Counted from the first letter of the stretch, positions 50,083-60,245 are shown. The stretch: DNA of 64,000 bases from an uncultured Hyphomonadaceae bacterium (GCA_913057945.1 CAJXOF010000004.1:124001-188000); one strand, 5' to 3'. Made by a program: numbers and translations. The notes: a model not told the origin generated them from the sequence alone.

Positions 50083-50676
50083 ATGGCCAAGGCGTTATTT
50101 CACAAATCGCAGCGCGTCTTCGTGAAGCCCGTCGGAACGTGGGCGCTGGTTGAAAAAGTCGTACCCCATTGGGTCAAGGACGTGGATGAACCTCTGCGCG
50201 TGACCTATGAATGCGGGTTGGGACGCAGCTTCCAGGCGCATGAACTGACGGCGGAAGAAAGCTTTGCAGCCGAAACGCATGTGTTGCGGCCGGACGAGGA
50301 TGACTCGCTGCTGGAGCATTGGCACATTGCCCGCCGCCGCGCCAAATGGCGCGCGAGCATTGGCGGTCTCGGCATTACGGATGTCGGCACGTATCCCGTG
50401 ATTGTCACCGATGAGGATGACCAGGGCGGCTGGCGTGTAACCGGCGGCGAATATGATCGCGACCCCCAGCGTATCGAACACCAGGCCCGGATGATCGCCT
50501 GCACGCCGGACCTGTTGCAGACGGCGCGTCAGATTGCCGATTTCTATCAGGAAAACCCGGATGACTGCCCATCCGAGTTGAAACAGGCTGCACAGCGTTG
50601 CGCGTCGATCCTGCGCTTTGTCTACCAATTGGATCAGGCGGCCGAGACCGAGTCAGCCACCGTCGCGGCCGAATAG
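50083..50676 (+). CDS. Conserved hypothetical protein
   Basis: A 197-residue protein without signal peptide or membrane helix. It is acidic, with a Trp-rich middle (EHWHIARRRAKWRASIGG) and a helical C-terminal part. No function is recognised. The ATG follows GGGAG by 8 nt. Its 3' end overlaps the VanZ-like gene tail to tail by 24 bp. Confidence 0.75.
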   Translation: MAKALFHKSQRVFVKPVGTWALVEKVVPHWVKDVDEPLRVTYECGLGRSFQAHELTAEESFAAETHVLRPDEDDSLLEHWHIARRRAKWRASIGGLGITDVGTYPVIVTDEDDQGGWRVTGGEYDRDPQRIEHQARMIACTPDLLQTARQIADFYQENPDDCPSELKQAAQRCASILRFVYQLDQAAETESATVAAE

Positions 50677-51045
50677 CGGCCACGCCCTTCCAAGTATCCA
50701 GGCCATAAAGAGTCCGATGAGCGCGCCGCAGAGATTTGCGGCGATGTCCAGCAGCGACCCTTCGCGGCCGGCATCGCCGAGCATTTGCGCAATCTCAAGC
50801 CCGATGCCGAACAGGGCTGCTACACCAAACGCGAGGATGGCTGAGCGCAGGCTCCGCCCAAAGGCGACCGACAAGGGTGCGGCCAGCGCGGCATAGGCTG
50901 CGAAATGCTTGATCTTGTCCGACAGGTGCGGGGCAGGGGCCTCGGAGGCCGGCACGAGCGAATAGATGGCGATCAGCGCGGCGAGCCCGATGGCGGCCCC
51001 CGCCGCGAGGAGGCGTATCTGGGGGTGACGGATCAGTCTGGGCAT
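50653..51045 (-). CDS. VanZ-like family membrane protein
   Basis: A 130-residue protein with about four hydrophobic helices. The motif LSDKIKHFAAYAALAAPL is the VanZ-family signature (DKxxHFxxY), and GREGSLLDIAANLCGALIG the C-terminal one. Function is unclear in this group. Confidence 0.88.
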   Translation of the reverse strand: MPRLIRHPQIRLLAAGAAIGLAALIAIYSLVPASEAPAPHLSDKIKHFAAYAALAAPLSVAFGRSLRSAILAFGVAALFGIGLEIAQMLGDAGREGSLLDIAANLCGALIGLFMAWILGRAWPLFGRDGG

Positions 51046-51152
51046 CTGGTCTCGCTTTTCGGTGATATTTGCAAGCTCATGGGGACTAGGCCTCGACGTT
51101 GCCAGCCTGAATCCCTAACTGAAAGACTGGAATTCTGTTTGCCGGAGAAAAC

Positions 51153-53729
51153 ATGCGCACTGAAGCCCCCGTCGCCGTTCAATTGTCGGACTATTCACCC
51201 TATCCCTTTGAAATCGAGCAGGTGGATCTGAGGTTCGACCTTCATCCGGATGCGACCCTGGTGCGGGCGGATCTGAAGATCCGGCGGACCGGCGATGCGA
51301 ACGCGCCCCTCGAACTGGACGGTGAAGCGCTGAATTTGAAATCGATCACGATTGACGGCAAGCCGGTGCCGGATGATGCGGTCGAGCTGACCTCCTCCGG
51401 ACTGACGCTGGCAAACGTGCCGGACGATTTTACCCTCGTCACCGAAGTCGAGATTGCCCCGTCCCAGAACACGGCGCTGTCGGGCCTCTACATGTCCGGT
51501 GGCCGCTTCTGCACCCAGTGCGAAGCCATTGGCTTCCGCCGCATCACTTTTTATCCGGACCGTCCCGATGTGATGAGCCGGTTCACGGTACGCATGACCG
51601 CCGACAAGGAAACCTATCCGATCCTGCTGGCGAATGGCACGCCCGGCGAGGCTGGCAATGTGGATGATGGCCGCCATTTTGCGGTCTGGGACGATCCGCA
51701 CAAGAAGCCGGCCTATCTCTTCGCCCTGTGCGCCGGTGACTATGATGTCTATCGCGACCAGTTCACGACAATGAGCGGCAAGACGATTGATTTGGCCATT
51801 CATGTCGACAAGGGCGATGCCGACCGCGCCGCCTGGGCGATGGACAGCCTCAAGCGCTCGATGAAATGGGATGAAGAGACCTATGGCCGGGAATATGATC
51901 TCGGCGTGTTCAACATTGTTGCCGTGCGCGATTTCAATTTCGGCGCCATGGAAAACAAGGGCCTGAACATCTTCAACTCCGCCTATGTGCTGGCGGATGA
52001 GGACACGGCGACCGATGCGGATTTCGAAGCCATCGAAAGCATCGTGGCGCATGAATATTTCCACAACTGGACCGGCAACCGGATTACCTGCCGCGACTGG
52101 TTCCAGCTCTGCCTGAAGGAAGGCCTGACAGTCTTCCGTGACCAGAATTTCTCCGCCGACATGCGGTCGCGCCCTGTGCAGCGTATCAAGGATGTCATCC
52201 GCCTGCGGGCGCGCCAGTTCGCCGAAGATGCTGGCCCGCTCGCCCATTCCGTCCGCCCGGAAGCCTATGGCGCCATCGACAATCTCTACACGGCCACCGT
52301 CTATGAGAAGGGCGCTGAGATCATCGGCATGTTGCGGCGGATGCTCGGCGAGGAAACCTATCGCAAGGGGATGGACCTCTATTTTGACCGCCATGACGGT
52401 CAGGCCGTGACGATCGAGGATTTCTACGCCTGTTTCGAAGAGGTCAGCGAGCAGGATTTCTCCCAATTCGCCCTCTGGTATTCGCAGGCCGGCACGCCCG
52501 AGATCACGATGGAGGAAACCTGGGATCCGGAGACGCGCGAGATCGCCGTCACCCTGAAACAGAAGACGCCTGCGACCCCCGGCCAGCCGGTCAAGAAACC
52601 CTTGTTGATCCCGATGGAAATGGCGCTGATCGACGACGAAGGAAACATGGCCGAATGGATCACGCTTCTGGAAGATGAAGAGCTGACCATGACCTTCGAC
52701 CTGCCGGAAGGCTCCGAGCGGCCACTGGTCTCGATCAATCGTGACTTCACCGCGCCCGTCCGCATCAAGCGCGACCTCAGCCGCGACGACCAGCTGGCGA
52801 TGATCCGCCTGGAAACCGATCCGTTCAACCAGTGGGACAGTGTTCAGAGCCTCGTGAAAGAGGAAATTCTTGCCCTGTCCGAAGGCTCGCAGACCGAGCC
52901 GGATGATGCGCTGGTGGAAGCCGTCGCCGTCGCCATTCAGGGCGCGGTGAATGATCCCGCCTTTGCGGCGCTGCTGACGCGCCTGCCGGATGTGGGCGAA
53001 ATGTTCCTGGAACGCCAGCCGGCCGATCCGGTGGCGCTGAACATGGCCCGCAAGAAGCTGCAGGCCGCCCTGTTCGGGAAGCTGTCCGGCTTTGCCGACG
53101 ACATTCTCGCCAAGTCTTCCCCTGAGCCCTATGATCCGGGGGCAGAGCAGGCGGGCGAACGCGCGCTGCGCACCGCCCTGATCAATTTGCTGGCGGCCTC
53201 TGGCCGTGAGGAAGCGGGCGAGCGTCTGCTGGGCCTCTATGAAGCGGCCCCCAACATGACCGAGAAGCTGGCCGCGTTGCGCGGACTGGCCGGACTGGAC
53301 GGCAAGGCGCGGGACACCGCCCTGACCGATTTCGAGCAGGACTGGAAATCCAACCCGCTGGTCATGGACAAATGGTTCGGCGTGCAGGCCGGCACCGGCG
53401 ATGCCGAGACCATCAGCAAACTGGTCGCGCATCCGGATTTCGACCTGCGCAACCCGAACCGCGTCCGCTCCGTGGCTGCCGCCTTTGCCATGCAGAACCT
53501 TTCCGCCTTCCACGCGCCGGATGGCGCAGGTTACAAGGTGGTCGAGGACATCATCCTCAAGGCCGACAAGGTAAACCCGGCCCTCGGCGCACGCCTGCTG
53601 ACGGCGTTTGAGCAGTGGCGCATCCTGGAACCGAAGGCCAAGGCAGAGGCTGAAGCCTGTCTGCGGCGCCTGCAAGCAGCTGATTTGTCAAAGAATTCTG
53701 CTGATATTGTATCGCGCGCCCTGGGCTAG
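51153..53729 (+). CDS. pepN: Aminopeptidase N
   Basis: An 858-residue M1 metallopeptidase that removes N-terminal residues from peptides. GAMENKG (about 264-270) is the exopeptidase motif and H300EYFH304 the zinc motif, with the third ligand Glu in CLKEGLTVFRDQNF. Length and domain plan match proteobacterial PepN. The ATG has GGAGA upstream. An 826-residue open frame on the opposite strand is a high-GC shadow. Confidence 0.96.
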   Translation: MRTEAPVAVQLSDYSPYPFEIEQVDLRFDLHPDATLVRADLKIRRTGDANAPLELDGEALNLKSITIDGKPVPDDAVELTSSGLTLANVPDDFTLVTEVEIAPSQNTALSGLYMSGGRFCTQCEAIGFRRITFYPDRPDVMSRFTVRMTADKETYPILLANGTPGEAGNVDDGRHFAVWDDPHKKPAYLFALCAGDYDVYRDQFTTMSGKTIDLAIHVDKGDADRAAWAMDSLKRSMKWDEETYGREYDLGVFNIVAVRDFNFGAMENKGLNIFNSAYVLADEDTATDADFEAIESIVAHEYFHNWTGNRITCRDWFQLCLKEGLTVFRDQNFSADMRSRPVQRIKDVIRLRARQFAEDAGPLAHSVRPEAYGAIDNLYTATVYEKGAEIIGMLRRMLGEETYRKGMDLYFDRHDGQAVTIEDFYACFEEVSEQDFSQFALWYSQAGTPEITMEETWDPETREIAVTLKQKTPATPGQPVKKPLLIPMEMALIDDEGNMAEWITLLEDEELTMTFDLPEGSERPLVSINRDFTAPVRIKRDLSRDDQLAMIRLETDPFNQWDSVQSLVKEEILALSEGSQTEPDDALVEAVAVAIQGAVNDPAFAALLTRLPDVGEMFLERQPADPVALNMARKKLQAALFGKLSGFADDILAKSSPEPYDPGAEQAGERALRTALINLLAASGREEAGERLLGLYEAAPNMTEKLAALRGLAGLDGKARDTALTDFEQDWKSNPLVMDKWFGVQAGTGDAETISKLVAHPDFDLRNPNRVRSVAAAFAMQNLSAFHAPDGAGYKVVEDIILKADKVNPALGARLLTAFEQWRILEPKAKAEAEACLRRLQAADLSKNSADIVSRALG

Positions 53730-53850
53730 GCCGATGGCGCCGATGTTTGGGTTAACGAATTCTGTACCTTTGTTAAGATTTGGGCAAGGATTACGTCCGA
53801 CAACCATAGCTTAGTCCTTGTTTTTCTAAGGTACCGGTACAGGAAACGCC

Positions 53851-56235
53851 TTGTCCAAGTCGGCCATCCCTTCCGAGACGGATGCCGTCGCATCGGGAGT
53901 CCCCGAACGCGACAACCGGCGGCTGAAATGGACCGTTGTGGCCATCATCCTGTTGCTGGCCGGGGCCCTCGGCCTGAAGGCCTGGGAAGAGCGCCAGACG
54001 GCGGATGCGACCTTGCTCGCAGGCCTGGAAGCCAATTCACGCACGATTGCTGCCAGCCTGGCAGGACATGCCGGGACAGCCGAAATGGCCATGCGGCTGA
54101 CTTCGGATGCAGGCGCTTCGCGGTCCGCGGTTGCGTCCGCCACGCCCGGCGTCGATGTGGTCATGTCCCTGGAAGGTGCCCGGACCGCGCCGGAGGATAG
54201 CCGTCTGGCGGCGGCGGTCCCCGTGGCAGAGGCGATGCTTGCCAGTGGTGACCGGATCGGCCTGTCCAGGCAGGGCGACCTCATTGTTGCGACAACAGCC
54301 CCCGACAACTCAATCATCCTCGCGCTTGCGCCCACCGGGACATGGCTGCCGGCAAGCAAGGCCCGGACCGGTATTTTCGTCACGGACACTCATTTCAGTG
54401 CGGGCAGGATGTTGCCCGGCACGGGCGGCCTGCGGCCCGCGACGGGGTTCAGGTCGCTGGGCCTGTTCAACCGGGCCGCCACAGGGTGCGCGCCTGTAGG
54501 GGACAGCGCACTTCTGGTCTGTTCCAGTCAGAGCACGCCCCTGTTCACGCTGGACGATCTGGTTCGGCTCCTCATTTTCGGATTGCTGCTGGCGGCGCCG
54601 CTGCTTGTCATCCTTGGCCTCATGAACCGGCTGTCGGCCGCGGCGGAAACTACCTTTGTCGAGCGGGTGGAGGAGATCGAGTCGGATCGCTTCATGAGCC
54701 CCGTCATGCTGGGCGTGCGGGCGGGGTATTGGGAGTGGTCGGACGATTCCAGCGCCGTCTATCTCAGCGACGCGGCGTCCGAGCTGCTCGGCATGCTGGG
54801 CGATGGCGAGATCACGATCGATGAAATGCTGCCTCAGGTGCATCCCGAACACCAGCAGCGCGTCCAGGCTGCCTTCCGGAAAGGCTACAAGGAAGGGTGG
54901 GTGCAGACCAGTTTCGTGACGAGCTTCCAGCCGGCCCGCTGGATGGAATTGCGCGGCAGTGTGACCACCAATCCCGACACCGGCGCAAATGTGTATGGCG
55001 GCGTGGTCCTGGACATCACCGAACGCAAACAGGCGGAAGACCGTGTGAAAGCGGCCGAGCGCCGGCTGCGCACCGCTATTGAAGGGTTCAACGGCCCGTT
55101 TGCGCTGTGGGACAATCGCAAGCGCCTGCTTTACTGGAACCGCGCCTTCGCGACGGATTTCCTGCTCGATGAAACCCTGCGACCGGGCATGGCGCACCAT
55201 ACGGTGAACATTGCGCGGGCAGGGGCCTTGCGCTCCGAGCATCCGTCCCTCGAAGATCCGCAGACAACCTTGCTGGAGCTGAACACCGAGCGCTGGCTCA
55301 AACTGGTCGAACGCTCGACGCTGGATGGCGGCCTCATCTCCGTCGGCGTGGACGTGACCGAGAACGTCCGCAACGAGGAAGAGCTGAAGAAACAGAAGAC
55401 GAAGATGCACAAGACCGCGCTCGACCTGGAGCGGTCCGAAGGGCGCGAGCGCGAGCTGTCGCGGAAGTATTCCGAGGAAAAGGCCAAGGCCGAACATGCA
55501 GCCCATACCAAGTCCGCCTTCCTCGCCAATATGAGCCACGAGTTGCGCACGCCGCTGAACGCGATCAACGGCTTCTCGGAAATCTTGTCGAATGAGCTTT
55601 ACGGCCCGCTTGGCGACCAGCGTTACAAGGGCTATGCGCAGGACATCCTGACCTCCGGCCAGCATTTGCTGGACATGATCAATGACATTCTCGACATGGC
55701 GAAAATCGAAGCCGGCAAGATGACGATTGATCCGCAGCCGATCGATCCCGTCGATCCCGTGGACGCCGCCGTACGCATGATCCGCCGCAAGGCCGAGGAC
55801 AAGGAAATCGAAGTCACGCTCGACACCCAGCCGCACCTGCCGGAGATTGACGCCGACCACAGGGCGATCCGGCAAATGGTGCTGAACCTCGTGTCGAATG
55901 CGATCAAGTTCACCGATGCCGGCGGCAAGATCACGGTCACGGTCGAGCAGCGCGGACCGGAAATCTATGTCGGCGTGACCGATACCGGTATCGGTATCCC
56001 GGCCGAAGACCTGCCGCGCCTTGCGACGCCGTTCGAGCAGGTGTCCGGCACCAAGGACCGCAATTATGAAGGCACGGGGCTCGGCCTCGCGCTGACGAAA
56101 TCCTTTGCCGAAATGCATGGGGGACGGATGATCCTGTCCTCCATCGAAGGCGAGGGCACGACAGTGGCGTTCACCCTGCCGATCTCCGGCGCGCGCGAAC
56201 TCGTCGATGAAAGCAATGCGCGGGACGTCGCCTAG
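53851..56235 (+). CDS. PAS-domain sensor histidine kinase, PleC/DivJ-like core
   Basis: A 794-residue membrane kinase. Helices lie near 30-45 and 230-250, with a periplasmic part between. Two PAS-like segments follow (about 285-420; one ends in GGVVLDITERKQAE). A coiled coil leads to HisKA with His563 in MSHELRTPLN, and GPLGDQRYKGYAQDI, typical of PleC/DivJ-like kinases. N, G1 and G2 ATPase boxes are present. It starts at TTG with CAGGAAA upstream; no nearer ATG. No response regulator gene is adjacent. Confidence 0.88.
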   Translation: MSKSAIPSETDAVASGVPERDNRRLKWTVVAIILLLAGALGLKAWEERQTADATLLAGLEANSRTIAASLAGHAGTAEMAMRLTSDAGASRSAVASATPGVDVVMSLEGARTAPEDSRLAAAVPVAEAMLASGDRIGLSRQGDLIVATTAPDNSIILALAPTGTWLPASKARTGIFVTDTHFSAGRMLPGTGGLRPATGFRSLGLFNRAATGCAPVGDSALLVCSSQSTPLFTLDDLVRLLIFGLLLAAPLLVILGLMNRLSAAAETTFVERVEEIESDRFMSPVMLGVRAGYWEWSDDSSAVYLSDAASELLGMLGDGEITIDEMLPQVHPEHQQRVQAAFRKGYKEGWVQTSFVTSFQPARWMELRGSVTTNPDTGANVYGGVVLDITERKQAEDRVKAAERRLRTAIEGFNGPFALWDNRKRLLYWNRAFATDFLLDETLRPGMAHHTVNIARAGALRSEHPSLEDPQTTLLELNTERWLKLVERSTLDGGLISVGVDVTENVRNEEELKKQKTKMHKTALDLERSEGRERELSRKYSEEKAKAEHAAHTKSAFLANMSHELRTPLNAINGFSEILSNELYGPLGDQRYKGYAQDILTSGQHLLDMINDILDMAKIEAGKMTIDPQPIDPVDPVDAAVRMIRRKAEDKEIEVTLDTQPHLPEIDADHRAIRQMVLNLVSNAIKFTDAGGKITVTVEQRGPEIYVGVTDTGIGIPAEDLPRLATPFEQVSGTKDRNYEGTGLGLALTKSFAEMHGGRMILSSIEGEGTTVAFTLPISGARELVDESNARDVA

Positions 56236-56834
56236 GGGCGCTGGTTCCAGCTGGTGATGCGCGATGTGGGGCCGTCTATTTCGACAACGCCCCATGCCCC
56301 GGTCTTCAGCTTGCGGTCGAGATCGTCCGGCTGGGCATCCACGACATCCGGCAGGAAGCGGGCGATGCCATTCGAGGTGACGACTAGCGCCGTGTCTTCC
56401 GCGCCGAGGCCAGCTGCGCGCTCCAGCAAGCCGCGCCAGCCCTCGCGGAGCGCGTCCGCATCCACGAGCCAGCCCTCGGGCGGGGTGGCATCACGCTCCC
56501 AGGCTTCGAGCGCTGCTTCGCCAATTCGCGCCACGACCTTGTCTTCCGGCTGGTTTTCGTCCGGGCCATAATCGACTTCGGTCAGGAAAGGCAGCACGAT
56601 CAGGGCAGGCGAGCCGGGCTGCATGCCGATCACGGCGCGCGCGGTCTGCCGTGTACGCATCAGCGGCGAGCAGAAAGCGGCAACAAATGGGGTGCCTGCG
56701 AAATGATGGGCGAGCGCGTCAGCCTGTGCCAGTCCGGACGTGGACAAGGGCAGGTCGGTGCGTCCGCCCACACGGGTAACCGTGTCGCCCTTGTCGAAGG
56801 TGTTTCCGTGCCGGACGATGATCAGTCTTGCCAT
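56232..56834 (-). CDS. Histidine phosphatase family protein with altered second motif
   Basis: A 200-residue phosphoglycerate-mutase-like protein. The phosphoacceptor motif RHGNT is at 8-12, and the acidic residue lies in FLTEVDYG. The second catalytic His is missing: ALVVTSNGIAR stands where VxxHGGxxR is expected. The phosphatase activity may therefore be altered or lost. It lies 7 bp after kdsB and is the last gene of that minus-strand unit. Confidence 0.8.
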   Translation of the reverse strand: MARLIIVRHGNTFDKGDTVTRVGGRTDLPLSTSGLAQADALAHHFAGTPFVAAFCSPLMRTRQTARAVIGMQPGSPALIVLPFLTEVDYGPDENQPEDKVVARIGEAALEAWERDATPPEGWLVDADALREGWRGLLERAAGLGAEDTALVVTSNGIARFLPDVVDAQPDDLDRKLKTGAWGVVEIDGPTSRITSWNQRP

Positions 56835-56841
56835 GTCCCGC

Positions 56842-57651
56842 TCAGTCCTTCAGCGGGTCGCCATGCGCCGCAATCAGGCGTTCGGCGAGTGCCACGTCTT
56901 CCGGTGCATCAATGCCGGGGATGGCGATCATGTCCGGCTCGACTTCAACACATTGCACGCTCATGCCGTTTTCAAGGAAGCGCAGCTGCTCAAGACCTTC
57001 GAGCTTTTCATAATGGCCTTCCGGCAGGCTGACATATTTGCGCAGGGCAGGGAGGCGATAGGCGTAGAGACCGATATGGCGGCAGACCGGAGACATGTCG
57101 CCTTGCTGGCGCAGCGCATCTTCCTTGCGGATGGCCGGGATGAGGTTCTTGGAGAACCAGAGCGCGCGGCCTGCGCTGTCATGGGCCAGCGTCGTGCCGG
57201 AAAAGGGGGTGGTCTTCTTGTGTGCGCGGAAATCGTCAAGCGCTTGCCAGGTCAGGCGGACATAGGGCGTGGCGGCATCCGCGCCGGACTTGGCGGCGGC
57301 TTCAGCCACGGCGACGACATGGGCGGGCGGGGTAAAGGGCGAGTCGCCCTGCAGATTGACGACAACGTCTGGTGTGACCCCCATCGCGTCGACGGCAGCG
57401 AGGGCGCGATCAGTGCCGGACGGGACGTTCGGGTCGGTCATGACGACCTCAATGCCGAGGTCCCGGCAATGGCTGGCGATGCGCTCGTCATCGGTGGCCA
57501 CGACACTCGCGGCATCATCCAGTTCAGCGGCAGCGCGCGTGGCCATGGCGGCCACACGGCTCACCATGGTGCGGCCGGCAATCTCGACCAGCGGTTTGCC
57601 CGGGAACCGGGTGGAACCATAGCGGGCGGGTACAACGATCAGGGTTTTCAT
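56842..57651 (-). CDS. kdsB: 3-deoxy-manno-octulosonate cytidylyltransferase
   Basis: A 269-residue enzyme that activates KDO with CTP to CMP-KDO for lipopolysaccharide. The N-terminal IVVPARYGSTRFPGKPL is the nucleotide-binding signature; NLQGDSPF and the mid HKKTTPFSGTT follow. C-terminal YAYRLPALRKYVSLPEG and LEQLRFLENG are KdsB hallmarks. It lies 10 bp after the lipoprotein gene. Confidence 0.95.
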   Translation of the reverse strand: MKTLIVVPARYGSTRFPGKPLVEIAGRTMVSRVAAMATRAAAELDDAASVVATDDERIASHCRDLGIEVVMTDPNVPSGTDRALAAVDAMGVTPDVVVNLQGDSPFTPPAHVVAVAEAAAKSGADAATPYVRLTWQALDDFRAHKKTTPFSGTTLAHDSAGRALWFSKNLIPAIRKEDALRQQGDMSPVCRHIGLYAYRLPALRKYVSLPEGHYEKLEGLEQLRFLENGMSVQCVEVEPDMIAIPGIDAPEDVALAERLIAAHGDPLKD

Positions 57652-57661
57652 GCGGGCGCTC

Positions 57662-58108
57662 TTACATGGCTCGCGGCGGATTGCCTACCGTGTCCTCGCG
57701 CATTTGTTGCATCAGGCCGATGATCGGCGCGACCCATTGCAGGGCCTCCTCGTCAACGCCCTCATCGCGCAGGAAGCTGGTGAGTGCCGGAGCGAACTGG
57801 TCGCTTTGGCCACACTCGACCAGCGCCGATTCCAGTTCGGGAATGACGACATTCTGGAAACTGTCGGCAAAGTTCTGAAGGTCGTCTGTCCGGGACATCA
57901 GCCGCATCGTGGCGAATGTGTTGAGTTCGCCCTCAGTATCGGTGATGCGCCGCAGATCATTGATCAGGCCGCGATTTTCGGAGGCGAATTCGCCGAGGAT
58001 CCGGTCGGACTTGTATTCGACCCATTCCTGCGTGCAGGGCTCAGGCGCTGTGACACACGCAGCGAGCGGGCAGGCGGCAATGGTCATCGTGGCGAGCAGG
58101 CGTTTCAT
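57662..58108 (-). CDS. Small lipoprotein of unknown function
   Basis: A 148-residue protein with a lipobox PLAAC (Cys18). The mature part is mostly helical and carries EWVEYKSDRILGEFASENRG. No family recognised. It is first in a minus-strand unit with kdsB and the phosphatase, so it may be a cell-envelope protein. The start has GGAGGA upstream. Confidence 0.75.
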   Translation of the reverse strand: MKRLLATMTIAACPLAACVTAPEPCTQEWVEYKSDRILGEFASENRGLINDLRRITDTEGELNTFATMRLMSRTDDLQNFADSFQNVVIPELESALVECGQSDQFAPALTSFLRDEGVDEEALQWVAPIIGLMQQMREDTVGNPPRAM

Positions 58109-58184
58109 GGAAATCCTCCGGAGCGCGATTCAGGCGCCACCCTAGACGCCGTTCCCGTCGTCGCAAAGCGCCGGACTCACTCGC

Positions 58185-58220
58185 AAAAAAAGCCCCGGCG
58201 CAATGGGACTTGCGCCGGGG
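58185..58220 (-). terminator. Rho-independent terminator after the M56 peptidase gene
   Basis: Read on the minus strand, CCCCGGCGCAA (58220-58210) pairs with TTGCGCCGGGG (58203-58193) around six nt and is followed by CT and seven T. It lies 42 nt past the peptidase stop codon. Confidence 0.9.
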
Positions 58221-58262
58221 GACTCCGCTTATGCATTCCGTGCAATGCGCGAGCGGGACCTG

Positions 58263-60245
58263 TTATTCGTCAGTCGTGTCGGTTTCAATCGTGATCGTGT
58301 GGCTGGACGAGCCGTTGATCTGCTTCTTGAAGGCTTTCTTTTCGGAGGCGTCGAGCTTGTCGCTATTCATGATGGTCTTGACCGTCGCCTTGGCTTTCAG
58401 CGTATCCTTGTCACCCTTGATGCAGGCAATCTTCACGTCCTTGGTCTTGTCCTTGCTGCTGCTCTGTTCGAGAATCCGGGTCTCGCCCTCTGCCAGATTG
58501 GCTTCACGGCATTGCTCAACCAGGTCGGTGAGGACAATGTGGGTACGCCCCATCGCCTCGTCGAATTCGTCGCCATAGGCGATCTCGATCTTGCGTTCGA
58601 GCGCATCGGCATGGGCTTCGATGCGGGCCTCAAGGGCGTCCATCTGCGGTTCAAAGCGGGTTTCCCAAGCGTCTGCATGAGCTTCGGCGCGCTCAGCAAT
58701 CGCTTCGGCATGAGCTTCCCATTCCTCGGCCTGTGCCTCGACTTTCTCTGCCCAGGCTTCCCATTCGGCCTCGGATTTCGGCATGTTCTCTTCGGTGAAG
58801 CTGAAGGCCATCTCCATCTTCCGGTTCAGCTCTTCGTCAAAGCCTTCGAAGGCGAGTTCGATGTGCGGCATGGAGGCCACCAGAGTTTCGATTTCGGCCG
58901 TCTCGGCTTCGATCTTTGACGTCAGGATTTCAATTTCCCGCTCAAGTTCCGGCGTCATCGCATCGACCGAGAAAGGATCGCCGATGATGACGACCTGCCG
59001 GTCCTCGACCTTGTCGCCATCAATGTACAATGTGCCATCCTTGAAGTGGAGGCTGCGATGCGAAGAGGTTTCTTCCACTCTGTCCGGCGCGCCCCCGGCC
59101 AGTTCTGCCATGGTGACCTTGTCTTCGGCCTCGGCGGAGGCGCAGGCTGTTGCCACGAAGGCGGACGACATGAGGGCCGCGCTGCCGAGCAGACCGGAGA
59201 CCCCGGCCCCTACCAGGCGGCGTGAGCGGGATGGGCTGGGTGTGGTCATGCGGATCATTCTTTCCTTGAGGGCGTGGGTCAGGGGCAGGCTGGCTGCGGC
59301 AGTCAGGCGTTCCGGCAGGGCCAGCTGCACGGCTTTCAGCAAGGTCTCGCCATAGGCGCGCGGCGAAGAGGCACCGGATTTCAGCACGTCGCTGTCACAG
59401 GCCGCTTCCTGGTCTGTCCGGAAAGCCCGGCGGGCGAGATAGGCCAGGGGATTGAACCAGAGCGCCGCCACGAAGATTTCCGACAGCTGCAGCGCCCAGA
59501 GGTCTCCGCGCTTGATATGGGTCAGCTCGTGAGCCAATGCGGCACGTTGTTGGGGCTGGGTGTAGTCATCCTCGAACCAGGCCGGGAGCAACACGGTGGG
59601 CCGCAGGAGACCGGACACGAGGGGGCCTGACGAAATGAAGCTGGTGGAGACACGCGGCTTGCGCTTCAGGCCGATTTGCCGGGCGACATCCTGTGCGAGG
59701 GCATCGAGCCGGGGCGAGGCCGGGGCTTCTTCCCGGCGCAGGGTCCGCATGAAGCTGTGATGGGCCAGGCTGCTGCGGGCGAGCATGTATAGGGCTCCGC
59801 CAATCCACACGGCCAGGATGGTTCCGAGCAGCAATCCGCCGAACAACGGTTCCGTCAATTCGGGGAAGGCCACAGGACCATGAACTGCATCGGGCAGGGG
59901 ACCCGATTGCACAGGGCTGGCGACTGGCGGAGCCCCGACGACATGGGTTACGGGTCCTACGGGTTCAGGTGAGCGAACGAATGCAGGGGCAACGTCTGCC
60001 GTCCCGGCCGAGGCAGGCAATTGGGTCTGGAAGACCGCAAAGAAACCTGCCAGCGGCGAGGGCATGGAAAGGGGGGGCAGCACAAGCCGGGCCAGCGGGA
60101 TGGCCCAGAGGGCATAGGCGACGCCGGCGCCGAACTGGCGGGCCACATGCTTGCGTGCCACGAGGATGAGGGCGATCAGGACGGAAACAGCAATGACTGT
60201 CTGTACGCCGTAGCTGAAATTAAGGCTGTTCAGGTCGAAAATCAT
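58263..60245 (-). CDS. BlaR1/M56-family membrane metallopeptidase
   Basis: A 660-residue protein. The N-terminal half has about four membrane helices and the M56 zinc motif H239ELTH, with Glu in RTDQEAACD. A fifth helix (about 340-360) precedes a long soluble tail. The tail has no penicillin-binding sensor; instead it holds an Ala/Glu-rich coiled coil (about 440-560) with repeats such as EAWAEKVEAQAEEWEAHAEA. It probably cleaves the BlaI-type repressor encoded upstream when it senses an unknown envelope signal. It overlaps that gene by 4 bp. Confidence 0.88.
   Translation of the reverse strand: MIFDLNSLNFSYGVQTVIAVSVLIALILVARKHVARQFGAGVAYALWAIPLARLVLPPLSMPSPLAGFFAVFQTQLPASAGTADVAPAFVRSPEPVGPVTHVVGAPPVASPVQSGPLPDAVHGPVAFPELTEPLFGGLLLGTILAVWIGGALYMLARSSLAHHSFMRTLRREEAPASPRLDALAQDVARQIGLKRKPRVSTSFISSGPLVSGLLRPTVLLPAWFEDDYTQPQQRAALAHELTHIKRGDLWALQLSEIFVAALWFNPLAYLARRAFRTDQEAACDSDVLKSGASSPRAYGETLLKAVQLALPERLTAAASLPLTHALKERMIRMTTPSPSRSRRLVGAGVSGLLGSAALMSSAFVATACASAEAEDKVTMAELAGGAPDRVEETSSHRSLHFKDGTLYIDGDKVEDRQVVIIGDPFSVDAMTPELEREIEILTSKIEAETAEIETLVASMPHIELAFEGFDEELNRKMEMAFSFTEENMPKSEAEWEAWAEKVEAQAEEWEAHAEAIAERAEAHADAWETRFEPQMDALEARIEAHADALERKIEIAYGDEFDEAMGRTHIVLTDLVEQCREANLAEGETRILEQSSSKDKTKDVKIACIKGDKDTLKAKATVKTIMNSDKLDASEKKAFKKQINGSSSHTITIETDTTDE

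Noticed and set aside
51195-53675. 826-codon open frame antisense to pepN
   Set aside because: It mirrors aminopeptidase N codon by codon in a high-GC gene, has no recognisable protein features, and pepN has all its motifs on the plus strand.
54310-56295. 661-codon open frame antisense to the PAS histidine kinase
   Set aside because: Shadow of a GC-rich gene with clear kinase motifs on the plus strand.
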